NCBI GenBank assembly: GCA_015847255.1
Contig: JADLZK010009260.1
Location: 104,963 to 168,962, forward strand
DNA: 64,000 bases
Source of the DNA: Hyparrhenia diplandra
Taxonomy: Eukaryota > Streptophyta > Magnoliopsida > Poales > Poaceae
Reading direction: 5' to 3'
Below are positions 23,901 to 36,900 of the stretch, in pieces. The notes below the pieces were generated by a model, which saw nothing but the letters and a program-made list of their open reading frames with translations, had not been told where the DNA came from and did not search any database. The first letter of the stretch is position 1, and each line of letters starts with the position of its first letter. A program made the translations under genes and the position numbers.

Positions 23901-26900
23901 AATCCGCTATGGAATCGAAGCTAGACTTTTTTTGGCGTTGTGGAATCAAATGCCTCACCCTAGAGAACGTAAATTTAAACAAGTGGACCATTAGAGAGTT
24001 TTTCTATGAATCACTTGTCTTTTTTGAGAAACTAAGAATCACTTGTTTCAAAGTAGCACTTGTTTAGAGTGAAATCTTGCAATTCCATCAAAAATCTTCG
24101 CGGTCGACCCACGCATCAAAACAAGAAGGGGAATCCATAATTTAAAGGTACAAAGGAAGTTAGGGTGGATAGGTTAGATGATGGTAGGATCAATTACATT
24201 GCATTCCCCAACCGTTAATATATGTTTCTAGATGTGACATGGGTTTTGGCGGGCGCTGGATTTCAGCTCGAACTCAAAACAAAGAGAAGTTTCCAATCCG
24301 CTATGGAATCGAGCTAGACTTTTTTTGCGGTTGTGGAATCAAATGCCTCACCCTAGAGAACGTAAATTTGAACAAGTGGACCATTAGAGAGTTTTTCTAT
24401 GAATCAATTTTTTTTTTTTTTGAGAAACTAAGAATCACTTGTCATACGCATTTCAAAGTAGCACTTGTTTAGAGTGAAATCTTGGAATTCCATCGAAAAT
24501 CTCTCAGGTCGCACCTACGCATCAAAACAAGAAGGGGAACTACTACCTAAAAGTACATCGGAAGTTTGGGTAGATAGGTTAGATGATGGTAGGATCAATT
24601 ACATCGCATTCCCCAACCGCTAATATATGTTTCTAGATGTGACATTAGTTGGCCGGGCGCCGATTTCAGCTCGAACTCAAAAGGAAGAGAAGTTTCCAAC
24701 CGCTATGGAATCGAAGCTAGACTTTTTGCGGCGGTTGTGGAATCAAATGCCTCACCCTAGAGAACGTAAATTTGAACAAGTGGACCATTAGAGAGTTTTT
24801 CTATGAATCACTTGTTTTTTTGAGAAACTAAGAATCACTTGTCATATACTTCAAAGTAGCACTTGTTTAGAGTGAAATCTTGAATTCCATCAAAAATCTC
24901 TCAGGTCGCACTCTACGCATCAAAACAAGAAGGGAACCACACGTAAAGGTACATAGGAAGTTAGGTAGATAGGTTAGATGATGGTAGGATCAATTACATT
25001 GTGTTCCCCAACCGCTAATATATGTTTCTAGATGTGACATTAGGTTTTCGCCGGCGCTGATTTCAGCTCGAACTCAAAACAAAGAGAAGTTTCCAATCCG
25101 CTATGGAATCGAAGCTAGACTTTTTTGGCGGTTGTGGAATCAAATGCCTCACCCTAGAGAACCTAAATTTGAACAAGTGGACCATTAGAGAGTTTTTCTA
25201 TGAATCACTTGTCTTTTTTTTTTTTTTTTGAGAAACTAAGAATCACTTGTCATAGGCCCCAAAGTAGCACTTGTTTAGAGTGAAATCTTGGAATTCCATC
25301 GAAAATCTCTCGGGTCGACCCACGCACAAACAAGAAGGGGAACCACAATGAAAGGTACAAAGGAAGTTTGGGTGGATAGGTTAGATGATGGTAGGATCAA
25401 TTACATTGTGTTCCCAACCGCTAATATATGTTTCTAGATGTGACATTAGGGCTTGCCGGGCGCTGGATTTCAGCCTCGAACTCAAAACGAAGAGAAGTTT
25501 CCAATCCGCTATGGAATCGAAGCTAGACTTTTTTTGCGGGTTGTGGAATCAAATGCCTCACCCTAGAGAACGAATTTGAACAAGTGGACCATTAGAGAGT
25601 TTTTCTATGAATCACTTGTCTTTTTTGAGAAACTAAGAATCACTTGTCATACGCTTCAAAAAGTAGCACTTGTTTAGAGTGAAATCTTGGAATTCCATCG
25701 AAAATCTCTCGCGGTCGCACCGCACGCATCAAAACAAGAAGGGGAACCACACCTAAAAGTACATAGGAAGTTAGGGTAGATAGGTTAGATGATGGTAGGA
25801 TCAATTACATTGTGCGCTCCCCAAACCGTTAATATATGTTTCTAGATGTGACATTAGACTGGCCGGGCGCCGATTTCAGCTCGAACTCAAAACAAAAGAG
25901 AAGTTTCCAATCCGCTATGGAATCGAAGCTAGACTTTTTTTGCGGTTGTGGAATCAAATGCCTCACCCTAGAGAACGAAATTTAAACAAGTGGACCATTA
26001 GAGAGAAGTTTTTTGAGAAATAAGAATCACTTGTCATACGCCTCAAAGTAGCACTTGTTTAGAGTGAAATCTTGGAATTCCATCGAAAATCTCTATGGTC
26101 GACTACGCATCAAAACAAGAAGGGGAACGATTACTAAAAGGTACATAGGAAGTTAGGGGTGGATAGGTTAGATGATGGTAGGATCAATTACATTGCGTTC
26201 CCCAACCGTTAATATATGTTTCTAGATGTGACATTAGGATTGCCGGGCGCTGATTTCAGCTCTAACTCAAAACAAAGAGAAGCCAATCCGCTATGGAATC
26301 GAAGCTAGACTTTTTTTGCGGTTGTGGAATCAAATGCCTCACCCTAGAGAACGTAAATTTGAACAAGTGGACCATTAGAGAGTTTTTCTATGAATCACTT
26401 TCTTTTTTTTTTTTTGAGAAACTAAGAATCACTTGTCATACACCTCAAAGTAGTACTTGTTTAGAGTGAAATCTTGGAATTCCATCAAAAAATCTCTGCG
26501 TGGTCGACTTCCACGCATCGAAAACAAGAAGGGGAATGATACAAAAGGTACAAAGGAAGTTAGGGTAGATAGGTTAGATGATGGTAGGATCAATTACATT
26601 GTGTTCCCCAACCGTTAATATATGTTTCTAGATGTGACATTAGATTGGCCGGGCGCTGATTTCAGCTCGAACTCAAAAACGAAGAGAAGTTTCCAATCCG
26701 CTATGGAATCGAAGCTAGACTTTTTTGGCGGTTGTGGAATCAAATGCCTCACCCTAGAGAACGTAAATTTGAACAAGTGGACCATTAGAGAGTTTTTCTA
26801 TGAATCACTTGTCTTTTTTTGAGAAACTAAGAATCACTTGTCATACGCCTCAAAGTAGCACTTGTTTAGAGTGAAATCTTGGAATTCCATCTAAAAAATC

Positions 26901-29900
26901 TCGTGGTCGACCCACGCATCAAAACAAGAAGGGGAACACACTAAAAGTACATAGGAAGTTTGGGTAGATAGGTTAGATGATGGTAGGATCAATTACATTG
27001 TGTTCCCCAACCGCTAATATAATTTTCTAGATGTGACATTAGGGATTGGCCGGGCGCTTGATTTCAGCTCGAACTCAAAACGAAGAGAAGTTTCCAATCC
27101 GCTATGGAATCGAAGCTAGACTTTTTTAAGTGTTGTGGAATCAAATGCCTCACCCTAGAGAACGTAAATTTAAACAAGTGGACCATTAGAGAGTTTTTCT
27201 ATGAATCACTTGTTTTTTTTTTTGAGAAACTAAGAATCACTTGTCATACGCCTCAAAGTAGCACTTGTTTAGAGTGAAATCTTGGAATTCCATCGAAAAT
27301 CTTCGCGGTCGGTTCCACGCATCAAAAACAAGAAGGGGAACGATTACCTAAAGGTACATAGGAAGTTAGGGGTGGATAGGTTAGATGATGGTAGGATCAA
27401 TTACATTGCATTCCCCAACCGTTAATATATGTTTCTAGATGTGACATTAGGCTTGCCGGGCGCTGATTTCAGCTCGAACTCAAAACGAAGAGAAGTTTCC
27501 AATCCGCTATGGAATCGAAGCTAGACTTTTTTGCGGTTGTGGAATCAAATGCCTCACCCTAGAGAACGTAAATTTGAACAAGTGGACCATTAGAGAGTTT
27601 TTCTATGAATCACTTGTCTTTTTTTTTTTGAGAAACTAAGAATCACTTGTCATACGCCTCAAAGTAGCACTTGTTTAGAGTGAAATCTTGGAATTCCATC
27701 GAAAATCTCTCAGGTCGCACCTACGCATCAAAACAAGAAGGGGAACCACACGAAAGGTACATAGGAAGTTAGGTAGATAGGTTAGATGATGGTAGGATCA
27801 ATTACATTGCGTTCCCCCAACCGCTAATATATGTTTCTAGATGTGACATTAGACCGCCTGGCGCTGATTTCAGCTCGAACTCAAAACTAAGAGAAGTTTC
27901 CAATCCGGCTATGGAATCGAAGCTAGACTTTTTTTTGCGGTTGTGGAATCAAATGCCTCACCCTAGAGAACGTAAATTTGAACAAGTGGACCATTAGAGA
28001 GTTTTTCTATGAATCACTTGTCTTTTTTTTTGAGAAACTAAGAATCACTTGTCATACGCCTCAAAGTAGCACTTGTTTAGAGTGAAATCTTGAATTCCAT
28101 CGAAAATCTCTGCGGTCGACCTAACGCATCAAAAACAAGAAGGGGAACGACACTTAAAAGGTACATAGGAAGTTAGGTGGATAGGTTAGATGATGGTAGG
28201 ATCAATTACATTGTGTTCCCCAACCGCTAATATATGTTTCTAGATGTGACATTAGATCGCTGGCGCTGATTTCAGCTCGAACTCAAAACAAAGAGAAGTT
28301 TCCAATCCGCTATGGAATCGAAGCTAGACTTTTTTGGCGGTTGTGGAATCAAATGCCTCACCCTAGAGAACGAAATTTAAACAAGTGGAATCACTTAGAG
28401 AGTTTTTTCTATGAATCACTTGTCATATGCCTCAAAGTAGCACTTGTTTAGAGTGAAATCTTGGAATTCCATCGAAAATCTCGTCGTGTCGACCTACGCA
28501 TCAAAACAAGAAGGGGAACCATAACCTAAAGGTACAAAGGAAGTTAGGGTGGATAGGTTAGATGATGGTAGGATCAATTACATTGCGCTCCCCAACCGTT
28601 AATATATGTTTCTAGATGTGACATTAGACTGGCCGGGCGCTGATTTCAGCTCGAACTCAAAACGAAGAGAAGTTTCCAATCCGCTATGGAATCGAAGCTA
28701 GACTTTTTTTGCGGTTGTGGAATCAAATGCCTCACCCTAGAGAACGTGAATTTGAACAAGTGGGACCATTAGAGAGTTTTTCTATGAATCACTTGTCTTT
28801 TTTTTGAGAAACTAAGAATCACTTGTCATACGCCCTCAAAGTAGCACTTGTTTAGAGTGAAATCTTGAATTCCATCAAAAAATCTCTCGTGGTCGACGCA
28901 CGCATCAAAACAAGAAGGGGAACGATTACCTAAAAGGTACAAAGGAAGTTAGGGTGGATAGGTTAGATGATGGTAGGATCAATTACATTGTGTTCCCCAA
29001 CCGTTAATATATGTTTCTAGATGTGACATTAGGATTGCCGGGCGCTGATTTCAGCTCTAACTCAAAACGAAGAGAAGTTTCCAATCCGGCTATGGAATCG
29101 AAGCTAGACTTTTTTTTGCGGTTGTGGAATCAAATGCCTCACCCTAGAGAACGAAATTTGAACAAGTGGACCATTAGAGAGTTTTTCTATGAATTTTCTT
29201 TTTTTTGAGAAACTAAGAATCACTTGTCATGCCTCAAAGTAGCACTTGTTTAGAGTGAAATCTTGAATTCCATCGAAAAATCTCGTGGTCGCACCCACGC
29301 ATCAAAACAAGAAGGGGAACGATTACCTAAAAGTACATAGGAAGTTAGGGTGGATAGGTTAGATGATGGTAGGATCAATTACATTGTGTTCCCCAACCGC
29401 TAATATATGTTTCTAGATGTGACATTAGGGAGATTCGCCGGGCGCGATTTCAGCTCGAACTCAAAACAAAGAGAAGTTTCCAATCCGCTATGGAATCGAA
29501 GCTAGACTTTTTTTGCGGTTGTGGAATCAAATGCCTCACCCTAGAGAACGTAAATTTAAACAAGTGGACCATTAGAGAGTTTTTCTATGAATCACTTGTC
29601 TTTTTTTTTTTTTTGAGAAACTAAGAATCACTTGTCATACGCCCAAAGTAGCACTTGTTTAGAGTGAAATCTTGAATTCCATCGAAAATCTCTCGCGGTC
29701 GACCCACGCATCAAAACAAGAAGGGGAACCATTACCTAAAGGTACAAAGGAAGTTAGGGTGGATAGGTTAGATGATGGTAGGATCAATTACATTGTGTTC
29801 CCCAACCGTTAATATATGTTTCTAGATGTGACATTAGACTGGCCGGGGCGCTGATTTCAGCTCGAACTCAAAACAAAGAGAAGTTTCCAATCCGGCTATG

Positions 29901-30970
29901 GAATCGAAGCTAGACTTTTTTGGCGGTTGTGGAATCAAATGCCTCACCCTAGAGAACGTAAATTTAAAACAAGTGGACCATTAGAGAGTTTTTCTATGAA
30001 TCACTTTTTTTTTTTGAGAAACTAAGAATCACTTGTCATACGCCTCAAAAGTAGCACTTGTTTAGAGTGAAATCTTGGAATTCCATCGAAAATCTCTCGC
30101 GGTCGACGCACGCATCAAAAACAAGAAGGGGAACGACACCTAAAAGGTACAAAGGAAGTTAGGGGGTAGATAGGTTAGATGATGGTAGGATCAATTACAT
30201 TGCTTCCCCAACCGCTAATATATGTTTCTAGATGTGACATTAAGACTGGCCGGGCGCTGATTTCAGCTCGAACTCAAAACAAAGAGAAGTTTCCAATCCG
30301 CTATGGAATCGAGCTAGACTTTTTTGCGGGTTGTGGAATCAAATGCCTCACCCTAGAGAACGTAAATTTGAACAAGTGGACCATTAGAGAGTTTTTCTAT
30401 GAATCACTTGTCCTTTTTTTTTTTGAGAAACTAAGAATCACTTGTCATACTTCAAAGTAGCACTTGTTTAGAGGAAATCTTGAATTCCATCGAAAATCTC
30501 TCAGGTCGACCTACGCATCAAAACAAGAAGGGGAACGCATACCTAAAAGGTACATAGGAAGTTAGGGTGGATAGGTTAGATGATGGTAGGATCAATTACA
30601 TTGTGCTCCCCAACCGCTAATATATGTTTCTAGATGTGACATTAGGCTGGCCGGAAGCCGATTTCAGCTCGAACTCAAAACAAAGAGAAGTTTCCCAATC
30701 CGCTATGGAATCGAAGCTAGACTTTTTTTTGCGGTTGTGGAATCAAATGCCTCACCCTAGAGAACGTAAATTTAAACAAGTGGACCATTAGAGAGTTTTT
30801 TTTCACTTATTTTTTTTTTTGAGAAATGAATCACTTGTCATAACGCCTCAAAGTAGCACTTGTTTAGAGTGAAATCTTGGAATTCCATCAAAAAATCTCT
30901 CCGCGGTCGCACTTTACGCATCAAAACAAGAAGGGGAACGACACGAAAAGGTACAAAGGAAGTTAGGGTG
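20950..30970 (+). repeat. Subfamily II block, monomers 54-78
   Basis: Starts: 20950, 21359, 21758, 22165, 22567, 22968, 23371, 23774, 24168, 24573, 24968, 25375, 25779, 26162, 26568, 26967, 27375, 27776, 28180, 28552, 28957, 29353, 29762, 30169 and 30570. Block B is now mostly AATCCGCTATGG and TCGAAGCTAGAC. Island 2 is mostly CGCATCAAAAC, and island 3 often ends CCTAAAGG. Lengths cluster near 400 bp. Exceptions are copy 66 (25779, 383 bp, with the block C end fused to a short T run and GAGAAATAAGAATC) and copy 72 (28180). Nothing unrelated to the satellite is seen. Confidence 0.94.
28180..28551 (+). repeat. Short monomer 72 (372 bp)
   Basis: T-tract 2 and GAGAAACTAA are absent. The end of block C reads AAGTGGAATCACTTAGAGAG instead of AAGTGGACCATTAGAGAG, so a piece of the GAATCACTT motif seems to have been copied into block C. 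This is the only clearly short copy lacking this segment between 26.2 and 41.4 kb. Confidence 0.88.
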
Positions 30971-33900
30971 GATAGGTTAGATGATGGTAGGATCAATTAC
31001 ATTGTGTTCCCCAACCGTTAATATATGTTTCTAGATGTGACATTAGTTTGGCCGGGCGCCGATTTCAGCTCTAACTCAAAACAAAGAGAAGTTTCCAATC
31101 CGCTATGGAATCGAAGCTAGACTTTTTTTTGCGGTTGTGGAATCAAATGCCTCACCCTAGAGAACGTAAATTTGAACAAGTGGACCATTAGAGAGTTTTT
31201 CTATGAATCACTTGCCTTTTTTTGAGAAACTAAGAATCACTTGTCATACACCTCAAAGTAGCACTTGTTTAGAGTGAAATCTTGGAATTCCATCAAAAAT
31301 CTCTCGTGGTCGACCTACGCATCGAAAACAAGAAGGGGAACGACACTAAAGGTACATAGGAAGTTAGGTGGATAGGTTAGATGATGGTAGGATCAATTAC
31401 ATTGTGTTCCCAACCGCTAATATATGTTTCTAGATGTGACATTAGGTTTGCCGGGCGCTGATTTCAGCTCTCGAACTCAAAACAAAGAGAAGTTTCCAAT
31501 CCGCTATGGAATCGAAGCTAGACTTTTTTTGCGGTTGTGGAATCAAATGCCTCACCCTAGAGAACGTAAATTTAAACAAGTGGACCATTAGAGAGTTTTT
31601 CTATGAATCACTTTTATATTTTTGAAACTAAGAATCACTTGTCATACGCCTCAAAGTAGCACTTGTTTAGAGTGAAATCTTGAATTCCATCGAAAATCTC
31701 TCTATGTCGCACCCACGCATCAAAACAAGAAGGGGAACGCATACACCTAAAGGTACATAGGAAGTTAGGGTAGATAGGTTAGATGATGGTAGGATCAATT
31801 ACATTGTGTTCCCCAACCATTAATATATGTTTTCTAGATGTGACATTAGGGACTGGCCGGGCGCTGATTTCAGCTCGAACTCAAAACGAAAAGAGAAGTT
31901 TCCAATCCCGCTATGGAATCGAAGCTAGATTTTTTTTGGCGGTTGTGGAATCAAATGCCTCACCCTAGAGAACGTAAATTTGAACAAGTGGACCATTAGA
32001 GAGTTTTTCTATGAATCACTTTTTTTTTTTTGAGAAACTAAGAATCACTTGTCATAATTCAAAGTAGCACTTGTTTAGAGTGAAATCTTGAATTCCATCG
32101 AAAAATCTCGCGGTCGACCTACGCATCAAAACAAGAAGGGGAACCATTACCTAAAGGTACATAGGAAGTTAGGGTAGATAGGTTAGATGATGGTAGGATC
32201 AATTACATTGCGCGCTCCCCAACCGCTAATATATATGTTTCTAGATGTGACATTAAGACTGCCTGGCTTTTGATTTCAGCTCGAACTCAAAACGAAGAGA
32301 AGTTTCCAATCCCGCTATGGAATCGAGCTAGACTTTTTTGGCGGTTGTGGAATCAAATGCCTCACCCTAGAGAACGAAATTTGAACAAGTGGACCATTAG
32401 AGAGTTTTTCTATGAATCACTTATTTTTTTTGAGAAACTAAGAATCACTTGTCATACGCCTCAAAGTAGCACTTGTTTAGAGTGAAATCTTGGAATTCCA
32501 TCTAAAAATCTCTCGCGGTCGACCTACGCATCAAAACAAGAAGGGGAACTACACCTAAAGGTACAAAGGAAGTTAGGGTAGATAGGTTAGATGATGGTAG
32601 GATCAATTACATTGGCATTCCCCAACCGCTAATATATGTTTCTAGATGTGACATTAGATTGGCCGGGCGCTGATTTCAGCTCGAACTCAAAATCTAAGAG
32701 AAGTTTCCAATCCGCTATGGAATCGAAGCTAGACTTTTTTGGCGGTTGTGGAATCAAATGCCTCACCCTAGAGAACGTGAAATTTAAAACAAGTGGACCA
32801 TTAGAGAGTTTTTCTATGAATCACTTGTCTTTTTTTGAGAAACTAAGAATCAGTCACTTGTTTCAAAGTAGACTTGTTTGAAATCTTGAATTCCATCGAA
32901 AATCTCTCAGGTTTACCTACGTACCAAAACAAGAAGGGGAACGATACTAAAGGTACAAAGGAAGTTAGGGTGGATAGGTTAGATGATGGTAGGATCAATT
33001 ACATTGCGTCCCCCAACCCGTTAATATATGTTTCTAGATGTGACATTAGGACTGGCCGGGCGCTTGATTTCAGCTTGAACTCAAAACAAAGAGAAGTTTC
33101 CAACCGCTATGGAATCGAAGCTAGACTTTTTTTGCGGTTGTGGAATCAAATGCCTCACCCTAGAGAACGTAAATTTAAACAAGTGGACCATTAGAGAGTT
33201 TTTCTATGAATCACTTGTGTTTTTTGAGAAACTAAGAATCACTTGTCATACGCCTCAAAGTAGCACTTGTTTAGAGGAAATCTTGAATTCCATCAAAAAA
33301 ATCGTGGTCCGCTATGGGTCGAAAGGCCAGGACCACGTGATCAAAACAAGAAGGGGAACCATTAACTAAAGGTACATAGGAAGTTAGGGGTGGATAGGTT
33401 AGATGATGGTAGGATCAATTACATTGTGTTCCCCCAACCGTTAATATATGTTTCTAGATGTGACATTAGGGCTGGCGCCGATTTCAGCTCGAACTCAAAA
33501 CGAAGAGAAGTTTCCAATCCGCTATGGAATCGAAGCTAGACTTTTTTGGCGGTTGTGGAATCAAATGCCTCACCCTAGAGAACGTAAATTTGAACAAGTG
33601 GACCATTAGAGAGTTTTTCTATGAATCACTTATCTTTTTTTGAGAAACTAAGAATCACTTGTCATACGCCTCAAAGTAGCACTTGTTTAGAGTGAAATCT
33701 TGAATTCCATCGAAAAATCTCTCAGGTTTAATTCCACGCATCAAAACAAGAAGGGGAAATCCATACCTAAAGGTACAAAGGAAGTTAGGGTGGATAGGTT
33801 AGATGATGGTAGGATCAATTACATTGTGTTCCCCAACCGTTAATATATGTTTCTAGATGTGACATTAGGGCTTGTTGGCGCCGATTTCAGCTCGAACTCA

Positions 33901-36900
33901 AAACAAAAGAGAAGTTTCCAATCCGCTATGGAATCGAAGCTAGACTTTTTTGCGGTTGTGGAATCAAATGCCTCACCCTAGAGAACGAAATTTAAACAAG
34001 TGGACCATTAGAGAGTTTTTCTATGAATCACTTTTTTTTTTTTTGAGAAACTAAGAATCACTTGTCATACGCCTTCAAAGTAGCACTTGTTTAGAGTGAA
34101 ATCTTGGAATTCCATCAAAAATCTCGCGGTCGCACCTACGCATCGTAAAAACAAGAAGGGGAAACCACACTAAAGGTACATAGGAAGTTAGGGTGGATAG
34201 GTTAGATGATGGTAGGATCAATTACATTGTGTTCCCCAACCGCTAATATATGTTTCTAGATGTGACATTAGTGGCCGGGCGCTTGATTTCAGCTCGAACT
34301 CAAAACAAAAGAGAAGTTTCCAATCCGCTATGGAATCGAAGCTAGACTTTTTTTGGCGGTTGTGGAATCAAATGCCTCACCCTAGAGAACGTAAATTTGA
34401 ACAAGTGGACCATTAGAGAGTTTTTCTATGAATCACTTTTTTTTTTGAGAAACTAAGAATCACTTGTCATACGCCTCAAAGTAGCACTTGTTTAGAGTGA
34501 AATCTTGGAATTCCCGAAAATCTCTCTCATGTTGACCCACGCATCAAAACAAGAAGGGGAACGCATTACCTAAAGGTACATAGGAAGTTAGGGTAGATAG
34601 GTTAGATGATGGTAGGATCAATTACATTGTGTTCCCCAACCGTTAATATATGTTTCTAGATGTGACATTAGGGTTTGCCGGCGCTGATTTCAGCTTGAAC
34701 TCAAAACGAAGAGAAGTTTCCAATCCGCTATGGAATCGAAGCTAGACTTTTTTTGCGGTTGTGGAATCAAATGCCTCACCCTAGAGAACGTAAATTTGAA
34801 CAAGTGGACCATTAGAGAGTTTTTCTATGAATTTTTTGAGAAACTAAGAATCACTTGTCATACGCCTCAAAGTAGCACTTGTTTAGAGTGAAATCTTGAA
34901 TTCCATCGAAAAATCTCTGCGGTCGACCTACGCATCAAAACAAGAAGGGGAAACTACACTAAAAGGTACATAGGAAGTTAGGGTGGATAGGTTAGATGAT
35001 GGTAGGATCAATTACATTGTGTTCCCCAACCGTTAATATATGTTTCTAGATGTGACATTAGGGATTTGCGGCGCCGATTTCAGCTCGAACTCAAAACGAA
35101 GAGAAGTTTCCAATCCGGGCTATGGAATCGAAGCTAGACTTTTTTTTGCGGTTGTGGAATCAAATGCCTCACCCTAGAGAACGTGAAATTTGAACAAGTG
35201 GACCATTAGAGAGTTTTTCTATGAATCACTTTTTTTGAGAAACAAAGAATCACTTGTCATACGCTTCAAAGTAGACTTGTTTAGAGGAAATCTTGGAATT
35301 CCATCTCTATGGTCGACCTCCACGCATCAAAACAAGAAGGGGAACCACACTAAAAGGTACATAGGAAGTTAGGTGGATAGGTTAGGATGATGGTAGGATC
35401 AATTACATTGCGCTCCCCAACCGCTAATATATGTTTCTAGATGTGACATTAGGGACTGGCCGGGCGCTGATTTCAGCTCGAACTCAAAAAAAAGAGAAGT
35501 TTCCAATCCGCTATGGAATCGAAAGCTAGACTTTTTTTGCGGTTGTGGAATCAAATGCCTCACCCTAGAGAACGAATTTGAACAAGTGGACCATTAGAGA
35601 GTTTTTCTATGAATCACTTGTTTTTTTTGAGAAACTAAGAATCACTTGTCATACTTCAAAGTAGCACTTGTTTAGAGGAAATCTTGGAATTCCATCAAAA
35701 ATCTCTCGCGGTTCCACCTACGCATCAAAACAAGAAGGGGAACGACACTAAAAAGTACATAGGAAGTTAGGGTAGATAGGTTAGATGATGGTAGGATCAA
35801 TTACATTGTGCCCCCCAACCGTTAATATATGTTTCTAGATGTGACATTAGGTTGGCTGGCGCTGATTTCAGCTCGAACTCAAAACAAAGAGAAGTTTTAA
35901 CCGGCTATGGAATCGAAAGCTAGACTTTTTTGCGGTTGTGGAATCAAATGCCTCACCCTAGAGAACGAAATTTAAAACAAGTGGACCATTAGAGAGTTTT
36001 TCTATGAATCACTTTCTTTTTTGAGAAACTAAGAATCACTTGTCATCGTGATCAAAGTAGTACTTGTTTAGAGTGAAATCTTGGAATTCCATCGAAAAAT
36101 CTCTCGGTGGTCGACCACCTACGCAAAAAACAAGAAGGGGAACGGAAAACCTAAAGGTACATAGGAAGTTAGGGTGGATAGGTTAGATGATGGTAGGATC
36201 AATTACATTGTGTTCCCCAACCGCTAATATATGTTTCTAGATGTGACATTAGGCTGGGCGCTGATTTCAGCTCGAACTCAAAAGGAAGAGAAGTTTCCAA
36301 TCCGGCCATGGAATCGAAGCTAGACTTTTTTTTGCGGGGTTGGAATCAAATGCCTCACCCTAGAGAACGTAAATTTAAACAAGTGGACCATTAGAGAGTT
36401 TTTCTATGAATCACTTTATCTTTTTTTGAGAAACTAAGAATCACTTGTCATACGCCTCAAAAGTAGCACTTGTTTAGAGTGAAATCTTGGAATTCCATCG
36501 AAAATCTCTCGCGGTCGCACTCTACGCATCAAAACAAGAAGGGGAACCATTACCTAAAGGTACATAGGAAGTTAGGGGTGGATAGGTTAGATGATGGTAG
36601 GATCAATTACATTGTGTTCCCCAACCGTTAATATATGTTTCTAGATGTGACATTAGGCTGGCCTGGCGCTGATTTCAGCTCGAACTCAAAACGAAGAGAA
36701 GTTTCCAATCCGCTATGGAATCGAAGCTAGACTTTTTTTTTGCGGTTGTGGAATCAAATGCCTCACCCTAGAGAACCAAAATTTGAACAAGTGGACCATT
36801 AGAGAGTTTTTCTATGAATCACTTGTTTTTTTGAGAAACTAAGAATCACTTGTCATACGCCTCAAAGTAGCACTTGTTTAGAGTGAAATCTTGAATTCCA

